Assembly (NCBI GenBank): GCA_034401795.1
Contig: CM067367.1
Location: 82,321,426-82,385,425, forward strand
Origin: Chaetoderma sp. LZ-2023a
Lineage: Eukaryota > Mollusca > Caudofoveata > Chaetodermatida > Chaetodermatidae
Direction: 5' to 3'
DNA: 64,000 nucleotides
This document shows positions 55,600 through 64,000 of the stretch, piece by piece; position 1 is the first letter of the stretch; each line of letters begins with the position of its first letter. The notes under the pieces were generated by a model. That model did no database searches and was not told the origin of the DNA. It was given only the letters and a program-made list of their open reading frames with translations. The translations under genes were made by a program, and so were the position numbers.

Positions 55600-55840
55600 T
55601 TAAGCCTTTAACACGCATATATTAGCCAAAAACCCATCTGCAGTGGTCTTGAGAAATGTCCATTTGCAGACCAAGAGAAGACCATTATTGGAAATTTACC
55701 ACTGAAATGGCTGGCTCGATAACCAAACCAGTCATTTCAGTGACAAATTTTCATAAATAGTCGTCTCTTGGTCTGTAAAATGACATTTTCTATAAGAAAG
55801 TTTAAATTGTCTTGACCAATTTCGAGTGTTAACGGATTAA
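55600..55840 (+). mobile_element. MITE-2, full copy (in duplication copy 1)
   Basis: TTAA at 55600 and 55837; palindrome arms 'TTACCACTGAAATGGCTGG' and 'CCAGTCATTTCAGTGACAAA'. Right arm of the same variant as 7655-7892. Confidence 0.85.
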
Positions 55841-56689
55841 AACATGAAACTGAACCGGAAGTCAGAGAATATTGGAATTATAGAGAGGAAATATCTGTAA
55901 ATATCTACAAATATTTTGACACATTCACCTGATTCAAATACATTTCAGATGCTAATCTCTCAGTAAAAGATCGTTGCTGCCTCCAATATGATCTGTTGCA
56001 ACGTCACGGATAGTATACGCCGAAGGAATTCGTCATCTTTAATCTACCACTAGGTGATCATGTCATTATCATATCTTCCCGTTAATTTACCATTTTTAAT
56101 TTAAAGAAATAAAGATTGACTTAACTATCATCTCTCACGTGCAAGATGACGTCATTACCGTTAAAGTACCCCGTGTCGGGTCGTCTTGTTAATGACTAAG
56201 AATAATAGGTAGCGTAGCCACGGAGGTGCCACGGGAAAGGTTAATCCCCTTGATCCCATCATCGCAAACGTGGCGCCTGAATTATGCGTAAAATATACTA
56301 ATTTAATCACGTTAACAGCCAACTGATCTCCATATTCACCCCTGGGAATGCACAAGAAGCCATCTGAGAGCACCAGACGTCACAATTCTCAGCTGTTTGC
56401 GCGGGAATCCATGCCAACTCCCTATCCCACCCCATGACACTTTGCTATACCAACATGGCGCCTTTTTAGTACGGTAGCGCTTGGTCCCCCCTGACGCTAA
56501 AACATGGCTATGCCACTGAGAACATTTCATTCAAAGACCAAACTGAGAGTGATGTAAGCGCAGCACGGTGTGGTTTTTTATTTGAGCTTGGTTTCTGACC
56601 ATGACTGATGAAGAGAGGCCCAATGTCCTTGACTCTAAGCTAACTCACACTTAGAGTGCTTGTCTACATGCATGGCATGTACTTAATGG
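55841..56689. other. Unassigned part of duplicated segment, copy 1
   Basis: Includes 'GATGACGTCATTACCG' near 56139. No recognisable gene. Confidence 0.4.
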
Positions 56690-57079
56690 AGGAATCCAGT
56701 TTACCAATCAATCATAACAACGTCACACATAGGTTGACGTCATGATCAATTACATCATGAATGACGCTATATAGTCAATCACAAACGCTTAATAGTCCGT
56801 CCGCTTAAGAGTCCGGAAAGTTGTACGAATTGTATGTCTCTACAATTTAGTAAACATTATGTTGAATAGTTTGAAACTAATTTGACTGTGCGCTGTTTGG
56901 TACATAGGCAGCAACAGCACCCGGTCAAATTAGTTTCAAAATATTCAATAGCTTACCCGTATAGTTTTCAGGAAAGATCCAGGGAGTGCAGAGATAGATT
57001 CACCCCAACACAGGCAAAGCGTGGTTGGAGCTGAGCTAAAGATGGGCGTGGAAAAACTAAAACTGGATTGCTCCATTCC
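56690..57079 (+). mobile_element. MITE-1, intermediate ends
   Basis: Ends pair as GGAGGAATCCAGTTTA and 'TAAAACTGGATTGCTCC', intermediate between subfamilies a and b. CRE-like block, duplicated 'AGTCCGTCCGCTTAAGAGTC', full hairpin 56866-56952 and tail. Confidence 0.85.
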
Positions 57080-57099
57080 AAAGGGATATCAACACATTT

Positions 57100-58100
57100 G
57101 GTCTAAATAATAATAATAATAATAGGATATTTATAGTGCGCTATAATTCCACGCAAATATTGCGTCCTCTAAGCGCTTACAATAATAAAATAAAATGATC
57201 ATATAGTTGGATATGCCTGACGGAACAAAAACGTTTTAAGATTTGATTTAAATATAGCTAGAGGGGATGAAGATTTAAGACTAGCTGGAAGATCATTCCA
57301 TTCTGTAGAAGCAACAAAAGCAAATGTTCTGTGACCATAGGTTTTTGATTTAACTTTCGGAATTTTAAGCAGGTTTAGATTTGCAGATCTAAGTGGCCTG
57401 CTTGGCGTGTACGTTTCTAGCAGTTCTGAAAGGTAGGTTGGTGCTGTAGAGATGATACATTGATAGGTTAGGCAGAGGACTTTGAAGCGTATTCTCTGTT
57501 CTATTGGAAGCCAGTGAAGATCTTGGAGAATGGGACTGATATGATCACTCTTACGCTTTAGGGAAACAACTCTAGTGGCTGCATTCTGAATTGCTTGGAG
57601 TTTGCGCATAGCATCTTTTGAGGCGCCTATAAACAGACTGTTACAATAGTCTAACCTTGAGATAATTAATGTTAGTACCAGCATAATAGCAGCTTCGCGA
57701 GTTATGTATTTTCTGATGTTTGATATATTCCGCAGCTGCATAAAACACACTTTACGCAGATAACGGACATGATGTTCCATACTAAGTTCATTGTCTAACA
57801 TGACACCCAAGTCCTTAACAGTGTCTACCAAGGGAATTTGAGCTGAGCCGATGGTAATCGCAGATAACTCTGTTTTGGCACGCCGAATTGCTGGCCCAAT
57901 CAACATCGCTTCGGTTTTATCATCATTCAACATCAACATGTTAGAGGTCATCCATAATTTAATATCGGAGCAACAGTTTGTTATTTGATTGGAAGCGATA
58001 GTTGCAGTGGATGTGGATGGCGTAAAATTGTTGATTAGTTGAGTATCATCTGCGTAAAGGTGTCTTTTGATATTATGTGTTTCGATTACTGAACCTAAAT
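57100..58100 (-). pseudogene. Non-LTR retrotransposon, 5'-truncated 3' end
   Basis: Minus strand. Open from about 58100 to the stop at 57199: catalytic 'HLYADDTQL' at about 58062-58036, then 'NMLMLNDDKTEAMLIG', 'LDYCNSLFIGASKDAM', 'AIQNAATRVVSLKRK', 'LHWLPIEQRIRFKVL', and 'FKSNLKTFLFRQAYP' at the C-terminus. No internal stop in the surviving part, so relatively young. The 3' UTR contains 'GTAAGCGCTTAGAGG' and 'TATAGCGCACTATAAATA'-like motifs with an ATT tail, as in CR1/L2-type elements. The 5' part and endonuclease are absent, the usual dead-on-arrival form. Confidence 0.9.
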
Positions 58101-58327
58101 ATCTGAAAGCAATACAAAATGTACTGACTGAATGTTTTATTATTGCTTATAATGAGGAAAGTATCATCTTAACAAGAGGCCTAACGGCCTGTCGCTCACC
58201 TGCAACATTAGCATTTGAAATACTGGGTAGTTCATATCTCATGAAAATATATTTCGTGAAACTTCTACAGGATGACAGATAGATTCTATGTTTTAATACG
58301 GAATATTCTTCGAAATAAGGTCTTAGT
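58101..58327. other. No recognised feature
   Basis: AT-rich sequence between the LINE and the SINE-like element. Confidence 0.4.
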
Positions 58328-58560
58328 TTTCCCTGTAGGTGGGGCTTAGAATACCTTCCGTATCCTCTGCGTGTCGTATGAGGCGACTAAAGGAGGTAAG
58401 GGTGAGGTAACCCTAAAAGAAACCTCGAGTGCTGAAGACGGAGGTTCCAGGCCGCACGGCGCACTCTAATAAACCATGGATCCACGCACTTAACGCTTAT
58501 GATCATGTCGATAGTCACTTACAGGACTGGCGGTATGATCAGCGAACGAAAAGAAGAAGA
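58328..58560 (+). mobile_element. SINE-like element, copy 1
   Basis: About 233 bp flanked by TCTTAGT at 58321-58327 and 58561-58567 (7-bp direct repeat). It starts 'TTCCCTGTAGGTGGGG', includes 'GTGTCGTATGAGGCGACTAA', a possible box B 'GGTTCCAGGCC', and ends in an AAGAAGAAG-rich tail. No coding capacity. A tRNA-type promoter is possible but box A is not clear. Confidence 0.75.
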
Positions 58561-59243
58561 TCTTAGTAAATCTACCATGACAATTTGACCAAAGAATCAT
58601 ATTTATACCCCAATTTTAAATCCAAATATTTTACAATTTTTCAAGAACTCTAGTGAATAAATCTGACAAATTTTTCAAGAATTCAAGCTCATAGCTGCAG
58701 CTGTATTTTAGCCAAACTGAATGCCAGTCAAGGTCTCATCTCTCATGTTCAAAATATGAAGTGAATCATCAAGTTTTCGAGTGGAAACAGAATTACACGC
58801 ATGAAAACGATTTCTATAATCCCTGCCGATAACGATTTAGAGTAAAATCTCATGACTTGATAATTCCAATTATAGTGTTCACTAGGTGTATAAATTTGAT
58901 AATAAACTGAATTTATAACTTTAATAGGTGCCAATTTTTTTATCTGATTTCAATGATTTGGAAAAAAATGTTAATGGAATAACAAAAGTAGCATTCTTAG
59001 ATAAATGTCTGTGTCGACTCGTATGACAGTCATGTTCTTTGGCATGTTTGGACGTTAATGACAATGACATGGTGTTAGGGTCAACTGAATTTCATGCTCA
59101 TCCATGGGTAATTTTATGTTGGTAAGAGATGATGGACACATGAAGTACAGTTGAATAAGACTAATTCTGGAATGATGGTTCGGATGAAGTATATGAAATG
59201 TGACATAGAGGTGGCCATGTTGCTGTTCTTGACCATGGCTTTT
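58561..59243. other. No recognised feature
   Basis: AT-rich intergenic DNA up to the second segmental duplication copy. Confidence 0.4.
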
Positions 59244-59340
59244 CTGTTGCTCCTCATGCTTGGGCGTGGGGGATGGGGAGGGCCTAACCTGGACCTAACG
59301 GGGGTGGGGAAGGGATGGGTGTAGTTGCTGGGTCGGTGGT

Positions 59341-59408
59341 TGGGGGGGGGGGGGGGGAGTAGGTGCGTGCGGTCTTATGACCTGATGTACCCGGGTGGGG
59401 GGGGGGGC
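59341..59408. repeat. Poly-G tracts in duplication copy 2
   Basis: Two long G runs (about 17 and 12 G) where copy 1 has shorter ones; prone to slippage and sequencing error. Confidence 0.85.
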
Positions 59409-60087
59409 TTTAGATCAGAGACCTCCCGGCCCCTTTGGGGAGAGTGGGGAGGTTGGGGTGTGGGGTCTTTCGGGTCCTGGGACCCATTTGCTCTTCTGGC
59501 CATCATCCGAGCAGGCACCAGCGCGCACTTGATTGATTTTTATTGATTACGCGGCCCGTATGGTGACTGCGTCCGTCCGAGGACGAACTCGATCAGTCAC
59601 CCGGGTTGCATCCCTCCATAGTCCCATTGAAAAGTCCGAAAGATTCTAATTCTAGCAATTTTGTTTGGATTTTGTAATCCGTATGTTGCGTGGTTCCATC
59701 TGAGGACGAATCCATTCAGCATCCGGTTTACTTTGATTATGCCGAAATTTCTTGCCTACCTAACCCTAGCTCACGTTCACACAGTGATGAGCACTGTATG
59801 ACGGGACCTCAATTTAAAGTCCCATCCGAGCAGACTGAAGTCATGACGAATTCGCTCAGCGAGTCACCTTATAAACTTGCGGGAAGGCTCGCGTGACTCC
59901 TCCCTCACTTCGTGAGCGAATTAGATTCTTTGTTTACTCAACATATCGTCGAATGATGTGTTAGCATCCAGAATCCTACCATATTCGGTGTGAGTGTACA
60001 GTAACGGTCAGTGTTAAATTTCTGTGAAGAAGGTTTGGCCAACTTTTATTAAAATTAGCTCAGTGGTTAATAAGTAGGCCTAGTCGG

Positions 60088-60716
60088 GTGGCCACATGTG
60101 ATGTGCGTGTTGGTGAGGTGCATGTTTCTCCATCAGCATCCGTTCATGACTTGGAGGTGTTGATGGACTCGACTGGACTAGTGGATGAAAAAATCAAGAA
60201 AGTATGTAACGGGGCATCTCATTCACTATGGCGTATAGGAAAAAATCAGTCATCTTTTGGATCAGGCCAGCACTGAGAAATTAGTGCATGGTTTTGTTAC
60301 ATCGAAGCTAGATTACTGTAATAGCTTGTTCTATGGTCTTCCGGACTACAAGATCAAAAACATTCAGTATATACAGAATTCTGCTGCTAGACTGGTCACC
60401 AGACGTAAGCTAGATCGTCATGCGGATATGACTCTGGTACTCAAAGAGCTTCACTGGATCCCAGTCGAACAGCTGATTCTGTTCAAAATGTTGTGCATAA
60501 TTTACAAGGTTATACGCCACGGCGAGTCAGCGCCTAGCTACCTCACTGATATGATTAAAGTTCAAAAGCCTTCATACCGCACTAGGAGGAGCGTTGAGGT
60601 GAAGCTGACCCCCTTCTCTTATAAATCCCTCTTCCACTTGAGTTGAGATCATTTACTAAATTTACCAATTTTAAGTCAAACCTAAAATCATTTATTTTTA
60701 AACAACATTTTAGTTA
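60088..60716 (+). pseudogene. Non-LTR RT C-terminal fragment, copy 2
   Basis: Same structure and frameshift as copy 1 (59% of differences silent not assessed). Differences such as 'LHWIPVEQ' against 'LHWLQVEQ' show copy 2 closer to the expected LHWLPV motif in that position. Confidence 0.85.
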
Positions 60717-60820
60717 ATGTGTATGTGTCACTGCTTTGTGTTATATATTAAATGATATGCTTGTTTTATTGTACATGTACAGACTGTTGAGATTTACGTG
60801 TAATGGTCTTTAAAAATAAA

Positions 60821-60865
<45 letters not shown>

Positions 60866-60876
60866 CATTATTATTA
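60717..60876 (+). repeat. LINE 3' UTR and (ATT)n tail, copy 2
   Basis: As in copy 1, with an ATC interruption near 60865. Confidence 0.8.
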
Positions 60877-61974
60877 GTCTTTTATCTAATTTTCTCAGAA
60901 GTTTTCAGAAACACCTAAATGGCCAACAAACATGCTAAATTTTGATTGATCCCCATCAGTTTTTACATATCAACTGTCCATGGACAAACGTTAATGGCTG
61001 TTAGTCCTAATCATATCTTCCAAATTTCAACCTGGTCTGATTAGTGGTACTGGAGAAGTCATTTTCGGTACAACTAGTTCATTTAAGATGGCCATCAAAA
61101 TATTTGACCAATCATGTTCCCTTGAACAAACTTGCTTCAGCTGTTTCATGAAGTTTGAATCAATCCTTCAAGTGGTTTCGGAGAATAAGACTTTTAAAAA
61201 CGTTTCAAAAATTGGGCCAAAACCAAGATGGCAGCTGGACAAATTGGCCAATCGGATTCCTTTGAACAGCATTGGATAGCTATGCCCTAAGGATGCTTCC
61301 TGCCAAATATATTTGAAATCGCGCCAGTAATTCTCGAAGACATTTGAAATTTGTCATTGCTTTAGTATTGGAGTTAGGCCTATTGGAGGGAAAAAGCTCC
61401 AGGATGGCCGCTAAATCGTTAATCAGACAGTTTGGAAAGTGCAAATTTGAAATCAGCATATCCAAAAAACATATAGAAACCCCATTCCGGCTTCAAAGTC
61501 CATCAAATAAAAAATCCAATGTGGCCGTCAAACACGCTACAATTTTATTGGTCCATTGCAACTATGTGTTGGACATATTAACTTCCCTTGAACAAATTTT
61601 AATTGGCCTTAGTCCATAATCATAGCTCTGAAATTTCGTCCCGATGCCTTCGTTTTCGTGAAAACATGATCACTTGAACCACTTGGCCAATCAAGTTCCC
61701 TTGAACAAACTTGTTTCAGCTCATGCCCTAGATGATATTTCGTGAGTTTTGAATCGATCACTCAAGAGGTGAGAGAAGATTTTTAAAAACGTTCCTAAAG
61801 GTCTGCTAAAATCCAAGATGGCCGCTGGCCAAATTGCCCAATAAGCTCCCTTTGAGCAAACATTTATCTATGTCCTAAGGATACTTCCTGCCAAATATAA
61901 TCGTAATCGAGCCAGTGGTTCTTCAGAAGTTTTCTAAAGAAAAAGTTGACAGATGAACCACAGACGACGACATA
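60877..61974 (+). repeat. Degenerate ~140-bp tandem repeat, copy 2
   Basis: Equivalent to 53761-54858 with scattered substitutions. Confidence 0.65.
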
Positions 61975-62005
61975 AGCTCACTTGGCCATTCTGGCCAGGT
62001 GAGCT
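61975..62005. repeat. 31-bp hairpin, copy 2
   Basis: Identical to 54859-54889. Confidence 0.8.
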
Positions 62006-62510
62006 AAAACGTGTCTACAACGGACACCCTACGTAGATTATACGGTCCGGTATTGGCCCAGTATTGACCCATATACCTTTATTATTAGGGAAGCTTCATC
62101 GTCAGGTCTCTATTTTTCTCTCACTCTCAATACAACCCTGATTAAAATACGCAACATCAGCAGCGTTCTCTCATTGATCAAGGGAGGCAACTACACCGCC
62201 TCTTATTGCGTACAACTAACTGTCCATTTACATTTCAGTGATGTTTCAATGAAGATTATCTCCATTATCATAGTCAATCGACATGAGATACAGATTCCAA
62301 AACTATCTCAAACCGTAGCAAAGATTGTAAAATACTAACTTGACTCCAATAAGACTGGCTTTTATTCACATTTACCTGTATAGCTGATAGATTGGATGGA
62401 AATATTTACATACCAATATATTGATATGGTTAGAGCGGCGGTACAGCGTAAGAAAGGCAACTCTTACAGCGAACGAGTTAACACACTCAAGAAGGATAAC
62501 TCATACATTA
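62006..62510. other. Unassigned part of duplicated segment, copy 2
   Basis: As 54890-55395; no coding signal. Confidence 0.4.
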
Positions 62511-62774
62511 GGCCAAGATGTCTTCTTCTTCTTTCTTCTTTTCGTTCGCTGATCATACCGCCAGTCCTGTAAGTGACTATCGACATGATCATAAGCGTTA
62601 AGTGCGTGGATCCATGGTTTATTAGTGCGCCGTGCGGCCTGGAACCTCCGTCTTCAGCACTCGAGGTTTCTGTCAGGGTTACCTCATCCTTAACTCCTTT
62701 AGTCGCCTCATACGACACGCAGAGGATACTGAAGGTGTATTCTAATCCCCACCTACAGGGCCGGGCCAAGATGT
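62511..62774 (-). mobile_element. SINE-like insertion with 11-bp target duplication
   Basis: GGCCAAGATGT at 62511-62521 and again at 62764-62774; copy 1 has it once at 55396-55406. The 242-bp insert is the reverse complement of the element at 58328-58560, including 'TTAGTCGCCTCATACGACAC' and 'GGCCTGGAACC', with its A/G-rich tail at the left. The empty site in copy 1 proves insertion after duplication. Confidence 0.9.
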
Positions 62775-62967
62775 TATATTTCTGTTTTGCATATTTGTAT
62801 GTCTATTCTAACACTGTGTATTTGATTCAATAGTTCAGCTTTCATAGAATTCGGAATAAATAAGCATTTCCGATTTAAATAGCAAGCAATCATTTAAAGA
62901 TATTCTTCTCTGTAATTCCAATATTCTCTGGCATCAGGTTCAGTTTTATTTCTGTTGGTAGACCCCA

Positions 62968-63208
62968 TTAAGCCTTTAACACGCATATATTAGCCAAAAA
63001 CCCATCTGCAGTGGTTTTGAGAAATGTCCATTTGCAGACCAAGAGAAGCCCATTATTGGAAATTTACCACTGAAATGGCTGGCTCGATAACCAAACCAGT
63101 CATTTCAGTGGCAAATTTTCATAAATAGTCGTCTCTTGGTCTGTAAAATGACATTTTCTATAAGAAAGTTTAAATTGTCTTGACCAATTTCGAGTGTTAA
63201 CGGATTAA
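62968..63208 (+). mobile_element. MITE-2, full copy (in duplication copy 2)
   Basis: TTAA at 62968 and 63205. Nearly identical to 55600-55840, so it was present before the segment duplicated. Confidence 0.85.
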
Positions 63209-64000
63209 AACATGAAACTGAACCGGAAGTCAGAGAATATTGGAATTATAGAGAGGAAATATCTGTAAATATCTACAAATATTTTGACACATTCACCTGA
63301 TTCAAATACATTTCAGATGCTAATCTCTCAGTAAAAGATCGTTGCTGCCTCCAATATGATCTGTTGCAACGTCACGGATAGTATACGCCGAAGGAATTCA
63401 TCATCTTTAATCTACCACTAGGTGATCATGTCATTATCATATCTTCCCGTTAATTTACCATTTTTAATTTAAAGAAATAAAGATTGACTTAACTATCATC
63501 TCTCACGTGCAAGATGACGTCATTACCGTTAAAGTACCCCGTGTCGGGTCGTCTTGTTAATGACTAAGAATAATAGGTAGCGTAGCCACGGAGGTGCCAC
63601 GGGAAAGGTTAATCCCCTTGATCCCATCATCGCAAACGTGGCGCCTGAATTATGCGTAAAATATACTAATTTAATCACGTTAACAGCCAACTGATCTCCA
63701 TATTAACCCCTGGGAATGCACAAGAAGCCATCTGAGAGCACCAGACGTCACAATTCTCAGCTGTTTGCGCGGGAATCCATGCCAACTCCCTATCCCACCC
63801 CATGACGCTTTGCTATACCAACATGGCGCCTTTTTAGTACGGTAGCGCTTGGTCCCCCTGACGCTAAAACCTGGCTATGCCACTGAGAACATTTCATTCA
63901 AAGACCAAACTGAGAGTGATGTAAGCGCAACACGGTGTGGTTTTTTATTTGAGCTTGGTTTCTGACCATGACTGATGAAGAGAGGCCCAATGTCCTTGAC
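63209..64000. other. Unassigned end of duplicated segment, copy 2
   Basis: As 55841-56633; no gene recognised. Confidence 0.4.

Larger units (their letters stand above)
52148..56633 (+). repeat. Segmental duplication, copy 1
   Basis: Matches 59244-64000 in direct orientation at about 97-99% identity by eye, with offset 7096 at the start and 7367 at the end (difference from a 253-bp insertion in copy 2 and small indels). It begins at 'CTGTTGCTCCTCATGC'. Its right edge is unknown because copy 2 runs off the window. Confidence 0.9.
59244..64000 (+). repeat. Segmental duplication, copy 2 (runs off the window)
   Basis: Direct repeat of 52148-56633; last bases of the window still match copy 1 (ending at 56633). 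Differences are substitutions, homopolymer-length changes in G-runs and a 253-bp insertion at 62511. Confidence 0.9.

Overview
The window looks like a repeat-dense stretch of an animal nuclear genome, most likely a marine invertebrate. Evidence: AT-rich sequence, long microsatellites, dense MITEs, non-LTR retrotransposon pieces of the CR1/jockey/L2 type, class A GPCR relics, and an orphan protein family I know from many invertebrates. Degenerate tandem repeats near 33, 48 and 54 kb resemble repeats I associate with molluscs and other lophotrochozoans, but the phylum cannot be fixed from sequence alone. No intact host gene, tRNA, rRNA or CRISPR array was found.

Layout. 0.4-6 kb: MITE-1 copies, a degenerate ~165-bp satellite in two blocks, and a 0.7-kb segment present twice (A-B-A-B order). 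7-9 kb: palindromic MITEs. 9.15-12.46 kb: a ~3.3-kb element with ~75-bp terminal inverted repeats carrying a broken gene for a FEN1-like nuclease with a C-terminal CXC domain. 12.5-15.3 kb: nested and fused MITEs. 15.97-19.98 kb: a large foldback-like structure with ~1-kb inverted arms; a perfect 728-bp (AC)n lies between them. 20-25 kb: more MITEs, including a 310-bp palindrome. 25.7-26.7 kb: a decayed reverse transcriptase. 28-43.5 kb: three tandem class A GPCR pseudogenes on the minus strand, with related upstream flanks. 32.8-34.9 kb: a repeat with a 323-bp tandem unit. 42.7-48.8 kb: MITEs, short tandem repeats, a LINE 3' tail and a ~150-bp tandem repeat. 49.9-52.1 kb: a palindromic MITE and GC-rich low-complexity DNA. 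52.15-56.63 kb and 59.24-64.0 kb: two nearly identical direct copies of a >=4.5-kb segment; the second carries an extra SINE-like insertion with an 11-bp target duplication. Between them lie a MITE, a 3' LINE fragment and another SINE-like copy.

The dominant theme is palindromic non-autonomous DNA elements. MITE-1 (about 35 full or partial copies, both orientations) has a CRE-rich (TGACGTCA) left arm, an AATAAA hexamer, a ~93-bp near-perfect central hairpin and imperfect inverted ends related to TGGACCTTTCCAGTTT. MITE-2 (about 11 copies) has TTAA flanks and CCCTTT-type ends, suggesting piggyBac-type mobilisation; one copy is nested cleanly in a MITE-1 at TTAA. Three other palindromic families (MITE-3, -4, -5) also occur.

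The most interesting object is the TIR-bounded nuclease/CXC element at 9.15-12.46 kb. The order of acidic residues in its second half follows FEN1/XPG nucleases, and its position between matched terminal inverted repeats suggests that this widespread orphan family may belong to a DNA transposon lineage. The copy here is disabled.
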